13,583 bases of DNA from CALLMJ01 sp964493765 (lineage in GTDB: Bacteria; Bacteroidota; Bacteroidia; J057; CALLMJ01). Made by a program: the position numbers and the translations under genes. The stretch spans positions 1 through 13,583 of the forward strand of contig CAZBPK010000085.1 of the NCBI GenBank assembly GCA_964493765.1, written 5' to 3'. Positions 6,366 through 13,489 of this stretch are shown one piece after another. The first letter of the stretch is position 1; every line of letters begins with the position of its first letter. Below the pieces are notes generated by a model that saw nothing but the letters and a program-made list of their open reading frames with translations, was not told the DNA's origin and did not search any database.

Positions 6366-6812
6366 ATGATAGAAATTATTTTAAAACAAGATATTCACAA
6401 ATTAGGAGATAAAGATGATATTGTAAAAGTGAAAAATGGCTATGCTGTGAATTATTTAATTCCTAAAGGCTATGCTATTTTAGCTACTCCTTCTGCAAAA
6501 AAAGTTCTTGCTGAAAATATTAAGCAAGCGGAACACCGCCAAGCTAAAATTAAAGGTAAAGCATTAGAAACTGCTGAATTACTAAAAAATATTACCATCA
6601 AAATTGAAACTTTAGCTGGTAAAGACGGCAAAATCTTCGGTTCTGTTACCAATCTTCAAGTTCATAATTTCTTAAAAGATAATGGATTTGAGGTTGATAG
6701 AAGAAGAATTTCTGTCCCTAGAGATATAAAAACTGTTGGTTCTTATACCATAACAGTATCTTTACATAAAGAAGTAAAGGTTGAAGTTCCTTTAGAAATC
6801 ATTGCTAAATAG
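6366..6812 (+). CDS. rplI: 50S ribosomal protein L9
   Basis: L9 binds 23S rRNA near the L1 stalk and affects frame maintenance. Its 148 residues are the standard length. The N-terminal domain shows MIEIILKQDIHKLGDKDDIV followed by VKNGYAVNYLIPKGYA (the L9 signature). A charged connecting helix (about 42-76) leads to the C-terminal RNA-binding domain containing GKIFGSVTN and the final VEVPLEI. It is last in the rpsF-rpsR-rplI operon and is followed 36 bases later by a strong terminator hairpin. Confidence 0.97.
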   Translation: MIEIILKQDIHKLGDKDDIVKVKNGYAVNYLIPKGYAILATPSAKKVLAENIKQAEHRQAKIKGKALETAELLKNITIKIETLAGKDGKIFGSVTNLQVHNFLKDNGFEVDRRRISVPRDIKTVGSYTITVSLHKEVKVEVPLEIIAK

Positions 6813-6848
6813 CAATATTTTTAATGTTTCATGGTTTGTTTTGGTTTT

Positions 6849-6878
6849 GAGGCTGTATCATTTACAGCCTCATTTTTT
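6849..6878 (+). terminator. intrinsic terminator of the rpsF operon
   Basis: GAGGCTGTA (6849-6857) and TACAGCCTC (6863-6871) form a perfect 9-bp stem around TCATT, extendable by one T-A pair. ATTTTTTAT follows. On the minus strand there is no T-run after the stem, so it acts on the ribosomal operon only. Confidence 0.9.
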
Positions 6879-6904
6879 ATACCAATTCATCTATAAAATC
6901 TTAT

Positions 6905-6930
6905 GTGCTAAAAATCATTCAGCACTTTTT
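6905..6930 (+). terminator. possible secondary terminator
   Basis: GTGCT (6905-6909) and AGCAC (6921-6925) form a 5-bp stem with an 11-base loop followed by TTTTT. It is short and weak, and could back up the main terminator. Confidence 0.3.
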
Positions 6931-6952
6931 ATTTGTTAGGAAGAAAATTAAC

Positions 6953-7000
6953 CTACAAGCACATTGCAATGTAGAAATCTTTGGAATAAGGTTCTTATTC
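6953..7000. other. cluster of short inverted repeats between convergent operons
   Basis: ACATTGCAATGT (6961-6972) is a perfect 12-bp palindrome nested in CTACA/TGTAG arms (6953-6957, 6970-6974). GAATAAG/CTTATTC (6984-6990, 6994-7000) is a perfect 7-bp inverted repeat with a 3-base loop. They lie in the 3' region of the discoidin-like gene on the minus strand. Neither has a T-run on either strand, so a role in 3'-end stability or protein binding is conjecture. Confidence 0.4.
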
Positions 7001-7043
7001 TTGTAATTTGATTCTTTATAATGGTATAGAGCCTACTTTACAC

Positions 7044-7562
7044 CTAAATATCATCGTCTATATCATCTTCTCCTTTCAATATTACTTCGTGAATCTCTAA
7101 AATAGGGCTTTTACCTTTAAAAAGCTTTTCAAAAGAAAAGCATATTTCATCAGCATATATAGAATTTTTTAATTCAAATTCAACATATCCATGATTCTTT
7201 TTGAAACGAAAGGGTATAGTTTTATCAATGTATTCATAAGGATTGGAATCGTTTTCTTTTTCAAGGTGATAAAAATGAACATACATTTGAAGAGGTTTGG
7301 TAAACTCATTGGCTTTAAGTGAATCACCAAGATAAAAGATAATTTTTTTGATTTCTTTAGTTTGATTGAAGTAAACCGTAAAATGGCTAATTTCTTCAGT
7401 TCTCCATGAAGTTTTAGAATTGCCATCAAACAGATTTTTTACAGGAAAACCATTCATGTAACTATCAGTTACAACGCTATCGGGTTGTATAAGTTGAGAA
7501 AAAGCATTGTTCCATAAAAGAAAATGCCCAACCAACAACATCAAAATTCTTTTATAATCCAT
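7044..7562 (-). CDS. small secreted discoidin (F5/8 type C)-like domain protein
   Basis: The product is 172 residues from ATG 7562. A TTG 45 bp upstream is the only earlier start and would put the signal peptide in the middle, so I reject it. Residues 1-22 are a signal peptide (KRILMLLVGHFLLWNNAFSQ, cleavage after FSQ). The segment MNGFPVKNLFDGNSKTSWRTEE is typical of the first strands of galactose-binding/discoidin folds ('a.nlfDGd..T.W'). The remainder (ITVYF-like strands, FELKNSIYADEICFSFEKL) fits a single beta-sandwich domain, ending in an acidic tail GEDDIDDDI. There is no T9SS sorting domain, so it is probably periplasmic or released. The ligand is unknown. It lies 45 bp downstream of uvrA on the same strand, so it may be partly co-transcribed by read-through. 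TATTTTTG at 7593-7600 (minus) could be its own -7 element. Confidence 0.75.
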   Translation of the reverse strand: MDYKRILMLLVGHFLLWNNAFSQLIQPDSVVTDSYMNGFPVKNLFDGNSKTSWRTEEISHFTVYFNQTKEIKKIIFYLGDSLKANEFTKPLQMYVHFYHLEKENDSNPYEYIDKTIPFRFKKNHGYVEFELKNSIYADEICFSFEKLFKGKSPILEIHEVILKGEDDIDDDI

Positions 7563-7592
7563 AGTGGTAGTAATTTTGTATTGTATTTTGGT

Positions 7593-7600
7593 CAAAAATA
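7593..7600 (-). promoter_or_regulatory. possible -7 element for the discoidin-like gene
   Basis: The minus strand reads TATTTTTG (TAnnTTTG), 30 bases before ATG 7562, in the gap after the uvrA stop. No -33 TTTG is present at a suitable distance. Confidence 0.3.
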
Positions 7601-7607
7601 ATACCAA

Positions 7608-10388
7608 TCATGAAGTTTGCTGCAGGCTAATAAATTTTTCTTTTAAAAAAGGCGCTGTGGGTGTATTTTTATCAATTAAATCTTTAGGTTTTCCTTCAAA
7701 AATTACTTGCCCACCTTCATCACCACCTTCAGGGCCCATTTCAATTAACCAGTCTGCACATTTGATTACATCTAACTGGTGTTCAATTACGATAACAGTA
7801 TTGCCATTATCCACCAAGCGATAAAAAGCATTTAAAAGTTTATGAATATCAGAGAAATGTAAACCTGTTGTGGGTTCATCAAAGATAAAAATAGTATTTT
7901 TTTGTTGGGTTGAAAGTGCAGAAGCTAATTTTAAACGTTGTGCTTCTCCACCGGATAATGTACTAGTACTTTGTCCTAGCCTTAGATATTCAAGCCCTAC
8001 TTCTTTAAGTGCTTGTAATTTTTCTATGATTTTATGATTTTTGGAAAAAAATTCTAGTGCTTCGCTAACAGTCATTTGAAGAACATCATAAATGTTTTTC
8101 CCTTGATAAGTAACTTCTAAAACATAGTTTTTATAACGTTTACCATTACAAGCCTCACAAACCATTTCAACATCAGGCAAAAATTGCATTTCAACAGTAA
8201 TAAAACCTTCCCCTTGGCAAGCATCACAACGACCACCCTCTACATTAAATGAAAAGTGATGAGCGCTTAATTCATGTTTTATGTCCGATTTTTTTGCAAA
8301 TAAATCCCTTATAAAATCAAATATTCCTAGATAAGTTGCTGGATTAGAACGGGAACTAACGCTCAAGGCATTTTGAGTAACCAGTTCAATCTCCTTAATA
8401 TCTGGATTAGTGATAGTAATTTTTTCTAATACGTTGGTATCCCATTTTACACCCATTAAGTAATTTTTAACTGCTGGGTAAAATACATTTTTGATTAAAC
8501 TAGTTTTCCCTGAACCTGATACACCCGCTATGACTACTAACATATCCATCGGAATTTTGACATCTAAATTGAGGATATTGTTTATGTTTACTTTAGAAAG
8601 TTCTATTGAATTTTTGGGTACTCTTTGATGAGTAGGAATAGGAATTTCCGTTTTTTGCATTAAATACTGGCTTGTCAAAGAATCACTTTCCAACATTTTT
8701 TGTGGTTCTCCTGAAAATACCACTTTTCCACCAAGTTCCCCTGCATTGGGACCTATGTCCACAATCCAATCTGCTGATTTCATGATGGTTTCATCATGTT
8801 CTACTACCAAAACACTGTTCCCTAAATCACGAAGTTTTTTTAGCACATTTAATAACCTAACAGAATCACGGGAATGTAGTCCTATACTGGGTTCATCTAA
8901 AATATACAAAGAGCCAGTCAAGTTTGAACCTAAAGAAGTAGAAAGTTTGATTCTTTGCATTTCTCCACCGGATAAGGTATTAGCTTTACGATTGAGGGTT
9001 AAATACCCTAAACCCACTTCTAATAAATAAGTTAAACGAGATTCAATTTCATAAATTAATCGCTGAGCAGCTTTTTTTTCATATTCATTAAAAGAAATAG
9101 ATTGAAAAGTTGGAAGCAATTTAGAAATGGGTAACTGTAATAGTTCTTGAATAGAATAACCATGAATTTTAACATAGCTAGCGGTCTTTTTGATTCTGGA
9201 ACCCAAACAAGCTGGACATTCCACTCTCCCAAAAAATCTCATCGCATAAGCTCTTAATTCATAAGAACGATTCAACATAAATTCAAAACTTTCATAAACT
9301 CCCGTAACCATATCTCCTCCTTCTAACAACAATTTTTTTTCTGTATTAGACAGCTGGTTGTATGGCTTATCTAAATCAAAATATTCATGGTATTTTTCAA
9401 CACTTTTGATAAATTCTTTAGCGAATTTTTGTGAACTTGGGTGTGCCCAAAGTTTTACAACTCCTTCTCTTACGGATAATTTAGGATTTTGAAATACTAA
9501 TTTTAAGTTTATTCCATTGATTTCGCCTGTACCTTGGCAATCGGGGCATGCCCCTAATGGAGAATTAAAATTAAACATTTGAGGAGAAGGCTCTTCAAAT
9601 TGCATTCCGTCTTTTTCAAAACGTTCACAAAAATCATAAATAGCTTCATCAACCATCACTAAGCAATCTCCATGACCTTCAAAAAATGCTGTTTGGATAG
9701 AATCCGAAATACGATATTGGAACTCCTCTTCTTTTGAACTCTCATCGATCAACAATCGGTCTATAAACAAACGGGTATTATGATAATTGAATTTTATCTT
9801 TTTAGTTTGTAGTGCTTCATCAATTTCATAAATTTGATGGTCATATAAAATACGGGTAAAGCCCTTTTGTAATGCAATTTCTAATTCTTTATCAAACTTT
9901 CTGGCTTCTTGAGGAACTGTGAATGGTGCTAATACATAAATCTTAGAACCTTCTTTTTGTTGTAATATAAAATCAACCACCGTGGTTACATTATCTTTTT
10001 TTACTTCCTCACCAGAAATAGGAGAAAATGTTTTACCAATTCTAGCAAAAAGGATTTTTAAATAATCATAAATTTCTGTAATTGTACCTACGGTAGAGCG
10101 TGGGTTATTGGAAGCAGTTCTTTGTTGAATGGCTATGGCAGGGGATAAACCTGAAATATAATCCACATCAGGTTTTTGCATTCTCGCTAAAAATTGCCTT
10201 GCATAACTTGATAAACTTTCTACATATTTTCTATGACCTTCGGCATAGATGGTATCAAAAACCAAAGAACTTTTTCCTGAACCACTTACTCCAGTAAAAA
10301 CGATTAATTTTTTTTTGGGTATTTCAATGGATATATTTTTTAAATTATTTTGTCTTGCACCAACAACTTTGAGTGTTTGAAGTTTCAT
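7608..10388 (-). CDS. uvrA: excinuclease ABC subunit A
   Basis: UvrA is the damage-sensing ABC-type ATPase dimer of nucleotide excision repair that loads UvrB on lesions. The 926 residues match usual size. Cassette I has Walker A GVSGSGKS (33-40), signature LSGGE (472-476), Walker B ILDEP (496-500) and the catalytic EH at 530-531. Cassette II has GVSGSGKT (622-629), LSGGE (811-815), IFDEP (835-839) and EH at 869-870. The UvrB-binding insertion (about 131-250) is present, so this is a class I UvrA. Zinc-module pairs are CPDC (281-284), CPAC (391-394), CDAC (721-724) and CEAC (744-747). The first CxxC of zinc module 1 is replaced by a single C254. In cassette II the usual DQ(S/N)PIG segment before SRSNPATY reads TQNALSV. 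ATG 10388 aligns with family starts and lies only four bases after a TAATTTTG element, suggesting a near-leaderless mRNA. Confidence 0.97.
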   Translation of the reverse strand: MKLQTLKVVGARQNNLKNISIEIPKKKLIVFTGVSGSGKSSLVFDTIYAEGHRKYVESLSSYARQFLARMQKPDVDYISGLSPAIAIQQRTASNNPRSTVGTITEIYDYLKILFARIGKTFSPISGEEVKKDNVTTVVDFILQQKEGSKIYVLAPFTVPQEARKFDKELEIALQKGFTRILYDHQIYEIDEALQTKKIKFNYHNTRLFIDRLLIDESSKEEEFQYRISDSIQTAFFEGHGDCLVMVDEAIYDFCERFEKDGMQFEEPSPQMFNFNSPLGACPDCQGTGEINGINLKLVFQNPKLSVREGVVKLWAHPSSQKFAKEFIKSVEKYHEYFDLDKPYNQLSNTEKKLLLEGGDMVTGVYESFEFMLNRSYELRAYAMRFFGRVECPACLGSRIKKTASYVKIHGYSIQELLQLPISKLLPTFQSISFNEYEKKAAQRLIYEIESRLTYLLEVGLGYLTLNRKANTLSGGEMQRIKLSTSLGSNLTGSLYILDEPSIGLHSRDSVRLLNVLKKLRDLGNSVLVVEHDETIMKSADWIVDIGPNAGELGGKVVFSGEPQKMLESDSLTSQYLMQKTEIPIPTHQRVPKNSIELSKVNINNILNLDVKIPMDMLVVIAGVSGSGKTSLIKNVFYPAVKNYLMGVKWDTNVLEKITITNPDIKEIELVTQNALSVSSRSNPATYLGIFDFIRDLFAKKSDIKHELSAHHFSFNVEGGRCDACQGEGFITVEMQFLPDVEMVCEACNGKRYKNYVLEVTYQGKNIYDVLQMTVSEALEFFSKNHKIIEKLQALKEVGLEYLRLGQSTSTLSGGEAQRLKLASALSTQQKNTIFIFDEPTTGLHFSDIHKLLNAFYRLVDNGNTVIVIEHQLDVIKCADWLIEMGPEGGDEGGQVIFEGKPKDLIDKNTPTAPFLKEKFISLQQTS

Positions 10389-10392
10389 TTCG

Positions 10393-10420
10393 CAAAATTA
10401 AAGAGAAAACCTTTAACAAA
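10393..10420 (-). promoter_or_regulatory. uvrA promoter
   Basis: On the minus strand TTTG (10417-10420) and TAATTTTG (10393-10400) are separated by 16 bases, slightly short of the usual 19-21. The -7 element ends four bases before the uvrA ATG. No LexA-like palindrome was seen. Confidence 0.5.
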
Positions 10421-10464
10421 CCATTGAACTCAAATAAATTTACTCACTCATTTTTATTTTGGTT

Positions 10465-10592
10465 CATTAGGGCGTGTCCCCTTCGCTAACGCTTTGGGGT
10501 CGGGCTGCTTCGGGCTTCGCTTTCGCTTCGGCAATCCTTTTCGCTTCGCTCAAAGGCAGTGCCACTTCGTGCCCTTCGCATCCCTCACGCAT
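10465..10592 (-). repeat. dispersed GC-richer intergenic repeat, copy B
   Basis: This is the reverse-complement counterpart of copy A (471-613). It begins CATTAGGGCGTGTCCC on the plus strand and ends at CATCCCTCACGC. It is built largely from GCTTCG/CTTCGC motifs. An imperfect internal direct repeat (CGTG..CCCTTCGC) recurs near both ends, and GCGTG/CACGC form short terminal inverted repeats. It sits between the uvrA promoter and the 3' end of the DUF4407 gene. Any frames across it are low-complexity and not credible genes. Confidence 0.85.
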
Positions 10593-10631
10593 ACCACCCA
10601 CCAACATAGCTTACCTTTCTTAAGTATGCGT

Positions 10632-12167
10632 TTACTGAATCTTATATTTTTTCTTATACTCTTCAATTTTCTTTTGTGCAATAAGCAATTGAGCTTTTGA
10701 AACATCCTGAATAATTTGGTTATACATTTGCTTTTGTAAATCCATTTTGTCGCGCATCATGTCTTGTTCCGCTTGATATTGGATTTCTCTTAATTGCTTT
10801 TCATTTTCAAGTTTATTAATGATTACATCTTGAAGATTATTTTCTAATTCTTCTTCTAGCATTATTAACCCTATATCATAAGCTCCAAAAGGAGAAAATA
10901 TTTTCGTAAAAATCGGCAAAATTTCTATCACTATAAAAATAGATCGGATTAACCATAACAATAACCATATATTGAAACTCTCAGCTTTCTCAGAAGAAAT
11001 TGTATTACCTTGGGCTTGTCCATTAGAATCTGTTAGTTGAGTTTTTGCCACAGAATCAGATTTCGTATAATAACTCGCTAAATCACTTAAAACTGTATAA
11101 CGCAAAACAAATCCTTTGGAATTTTGGATTAAACTATCAAATTGAGCCGTTGTATTATCTACTTTCTTGATTCCTGTTTTAATTTTGGTTTGAGTTGAAC
11201 TGATTTCTTTTTGCAAACTATCTTTTTCTAATGATTTTTGATATAGCCAATCTTTGATTTGCTTTTGCTTGAGTGCACTATGATTAATAAATTCTTGATT
11301 TTTTAAGTTAAACTGTTTTTCTAAATTTTTAGCTACTTCAAGTTTTTGTTGATAAATATCCCATTCACGCGAATAAGTATTTAAAACCATTTCTTCGCTT
11401 CCATATTTTTTTATTCGCGGAACTTGATTAAAAGCATCATTGGCTTCTTTTTGTTTGATTTGCCACTGATTAGATAGTTGAGTCGCTTCATTTTGCAATT
11501 TATTAACTTTTTCTTTTAGTTCTAAAAACTCAGTATTATCAGGTTCCCCTCTATTAATTTGATTATTAATGAAATCTATTTCATTTTTTTCGAAACCTAA
11601 TACTTTATCTAACTCGGGAATTCCTTGCACATTGTTTCCTTTGTTTCTAATTTCTAAAGTTTGGTTAATTTTATACTTAACCATGTGAAGATCAATATTT
11701 TCTTTGAATATGAGCAATTCTAAAGGAATAGCAATAAAAAAAGCAATAAGTAAAGCCAATACCAATCGAGGAATTGCAGGTGCCAATTTTTGTATTAAAT
11801 TTTTAGAATCATAGTCTCTATCTTTTTTTATAGTTACAACCATACCCCTATCAATAGTAAAAATGAGTAAAGACCATATAAAACCAAAGACAACAGCCCC
11901 AATAATACTATCCGAGAAATAGTAACCTGCATACGTACCTGAACAAAATGCTAAAAAAGTAGTCATTAAAATGGCAGCCCCAATAGCAGCATGTTTGTTA
12001 TAATCTGATGGGCATTCTTTCAAAATGGATATTTCAGAACCCGCTACTAACCACAAAAAGTATTGTACCCAAGAATATTTTGGTTTCTGAATATTCTGAA
12101 TATTCACTTGTCCTTGAACACTTTTTGTATTACTTGTTACGTTTGATGGATTGCTTGTACTGCTCAT
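10632..12167 (-). CDS. DUF4407 family membrane protein with long coiled coil
   Basis: This 511-residue protein matches the DUF4407 family: WLVAGSEISILKECPSDYNKHAAIGA before TM1, the IDRGM motif after TM2 (105-109), and IPLELLIFKENIDL after TM3. Predicted helices are TM1 about 60-84, TM2 about 87-104, TM3 about 133-154 and TM4 about 399-422. Between TM3 and TM4 lies a roughly 240-residue polar, coiled-coil-rich domain, probably on the periplasmic side. A second charged coiled coil (about 437-511) follows TM4 and should be cytoplasmic. The function of DUF4407 is not established to my knowledge; the architecture suggests a membrane-spanning scaffold or sensor. Its start (ATG 12167) lies inside the preceding membrane gene, a 38-bp overlap that implies translational coupling. 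It is the last gene of the trio, with its stop followed by repeat copy B. Confidence 0.85.
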   Translation of the reverse strand: MSSTSNPSNVTSNTKSVQGQVNIQNIQKPKYSWVQYFLWLVAGSEISILKECPSDYNKHAAIGAAILMTTFLAFCSGTYAGYYFSDSIIGAVVFGFIWSLLIFTIDRGMVVTIKKDRDYDSKNLIQKLAPAIPRLVLALLIAFFIAIPLELLIFKENIDLHMVKYKINQTLEIRNKGNNVQGIPELDKVLGFEKNEIDFINNQINRGEPDNTEFLELKEKVNKLQNEATQLSNQWQIKQKEANDAFNQVPRIKKYGSEEMVLNTYSREWDIYQQKLEVAKNLEKQFNLKNQEFINHSALKQKQIKDWLYQKSLEKDSLQKEISSTQTKIKTGIKKVDNTTAQFDSLIQNSKGFVLRYTVLSDLASYYTKSDSVAKTQLTDSNGQAQGNTISSEKAESFNIWLLLWLIRSIFIVIEILPIFTKIFSPFGAYDIGLIMLEEELENNLQDVIINKLENEKQLREIQYQAEQDMMRDKMDLQKQMYNQIIQDVSKAQLLIAQKKIEEYKKKYKIQ

Positions 12168-12741
12168 AATTTCTTAAAATTCTATGATATAAGTTATTTT
12201 GATTCCAATAAATGAAAAATGACGGATACACCAAAATGAAAAAAATCACCGTAAATTGAGGAAAAATTAAAAAAAACAATGAAGTGTCTTGCAACAATTT
12301 GATTAATCCCAAAAAATAAATCCTAATTTTATAAAAACCATAAACCACTGGTTTTTCAGCATACATTTTTAATAATTCCAATTGGATTTCTGTATCAAAA
12401 ATCATATAGGTTAAAAAAAGAGACAAAATCAATGAAAGTAAAAAAAAGAAAAAAACTTGAAAGAGTAACATCAAGGGATAGTTCTCGGAATGCATTAAAT
12501 AGAGGTAAAATCTTTGAAATCTTATGTATAGAAAGCTTCCTAAAAGCATGCCCATAAAACTCCATACATAACTTCCCCAAAGAAAATCAATCATTATCCA
12601 AGTGCATAAACTCATTAACAAAATTTGAACGTATAACCAAATTCCCAAATTGATAATACCATTTCGGGAGGTGGTTGCATAACTCACGATATAAGGTTTA
12701 TATTGAGTAATTTTTAGCAAATAATCAGTCATTTTATCCAT
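12130..12741 (-). CDS. four-helix membrane protein, possibly a minimal DUF4407-like paralogue
   Basis: This 203-residue integral membrane protein shows four hydrophobic segments at about 29-53, 56-74, 89-115 and 153-177. I recognise no named family with certainty. Its plan resembles the neighbouring DUF4407 protein: two closely spaced helices, a basic loop (IRFQRFYLYLM, compare IDRGMVVTIKK), a third helix ending in MIFDTEIQLELLK (compare LIFKENIDLHMVK), then an insertion and a fourth helix. Here the insertion is only about 35 residues instead of about 240, and the C-terminal tail is short and basic. It starts one base after the stop of the Ig-like gene and overlaps the DUF4407 start by 38 bp, so the three genes form one operon. 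ATG 12732 (Met4) is an alternative start. Confidence 0.75.
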   Translation of the reverse strand: MDKMTDYLLKITQYKPYIVSYATTSRNGIINLGIWLYVQILLMSLCTWIMIDFLWGSYVWSFMGMLLGSFLYIRFQRFYLYLMHSENYPLMLLFQVFFFFLLSLILSLFLTYMIFDTEIQLELLKMYAEKPVVYGFYKIRIYFLGLIKLLQDTSLFFLIFPQFTVIFFILVYPSFFIYWNQNNLYHRILRNYEQYKQSIKRNK

Positions 12742-12742
12742 C

Positions 12743-13489
12743 TTATTTAAAAATTTTTAAGAGTTTTCTCACAAAATCTAACCAACCTAAAGTATTTTTT
12801 CTTGGAGTACTGCCAAGTTTTTGAAACTCATCTTCAATAGATTGAAAAATCTTGTTTTCTAATGGTTCTAAATTTATGTTCAATGAAGGTATTTGCAAGT
12901 CTTGAATAGTAGGAAGGGTAACTTCAACTTTCGGTAACCCAATAACGTGAACATAAATAGTTGCTTTATCCTCAAAAAAATCATTTTTCACTTTTAAAGT
13001 ATAATTGCCTGACTTTTGAGCCGGTAATATAATTGTTGTAAGATGAGTAACCTCAGTTTCTTGACCCTCAGGACTGTAAATTTTTATACTATCTGCGTGT
13101 TTAACTTCCCAATGAAAGGTAATCGGCATAGTTTCCAAAACATGAATTGTATCAGCGGTAAAACTTTTAATTTCAGCTTTAGGAACTACTTCAACTTTAA
13201 CTTCTTTAGTTACAACCATTTGTTTATCCAAGGAAAGAATTTCAAGGGTGTAAGTTGTATCTTTTTTTGGAGTATCAGTAAAACTATTTTTTAAAGTAAT
13301 ATCCAATTGTTTACCATTAAACAATAATTTAGCGGAATGAGCATTTTGAATTTCCCATTCAATTTTTGTCTTAGACCCTATTCCTATTATTGATGGCTTG
13401 GCAACAAATGATACTACCTCTGGTTTAGGGTATATTTTTAGTTGTAAACGTCTTTCGTCACTAAAAAATAGATTTTTTGCAGTCGATCT
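12743..13489 (-). CDS. Ig-like repeat protein, downstream part of a gene running out of the window
   Basis: The frame is open down to 12743 after an in-frame TAA at 13490-13492. There is no ATG near its beginning; the first is mid-domain at KQMVV and an internal TTG lies at 13324, so this is the rest of a longer gene rather than a complete one. It contains one full and one further Ig-like module of about 80 residues. Each module has the pattern P.(A)EI.SF.A......I...I.WEV..A..IK......(P)...YTL....: PKPEVVSFVAKPSIIGIGSKTKIEWEI, then PKAEIKSFTADTIHVL. This fold often serves as a spacer or interaction domain. The C-terminus is a Pro/Leu linker and a short amphipathic end (WLDFVRKLLKIFK) that could touch the membrane or its partners. 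The stop is one base before the four-helix gene, implying an operon. Function is unknown. Confidence 0.65.
   Translation of the reverse strand, partial: RSTAKNLFFSDERRLQLKIYPKPEVVSFVAKPSIIGIGSKTKIEWEIQNAHSAKLLFNGKQLDITLKNSFTDTPKKDTTYTLEILSLDKQMVVTKEVKVEVVPKAEIKSFTADTIHVLETMPITFHWEVKHADSIKIYSPEGQETEVTHLTTIILPAQKSGNYTLKVKNDFFEDKATIYVHVIGLPKVEVTLPTIQDLQIPSLNINLEPLENKIFQSIEDEFQKLGSTPRKNTLGWLDFVRKLLKIFK

Noticed and set aside
7563..7607. Upstream TTG start for the discoidin-like gene
   Set aside because: It would put 15 residues before an otherwise normal signal peptide; ATG 7562 is the better start.
10393..10631. SOS/LexA box upstream of uvrA
   Set aside because: No convincing palindromic SOS operator was found between the uvrA start and the repeat.
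10494..10700. Open frame on the plus strand across repeat copy B
   Set aside because: It is Phe/Arg/Ser low-complexity translation of the GCTTCG repeats running into the antisense of the DUF4407 gene; no family resemblance.
12743..13324. Treating the Ig-like gene as a complete gene starting at TTG 13324
   Set aside because: Homologous Ig-module sequence continues in frame both upstream to 13489 and beyond the TAA to the window edge, so 13324 is internal.
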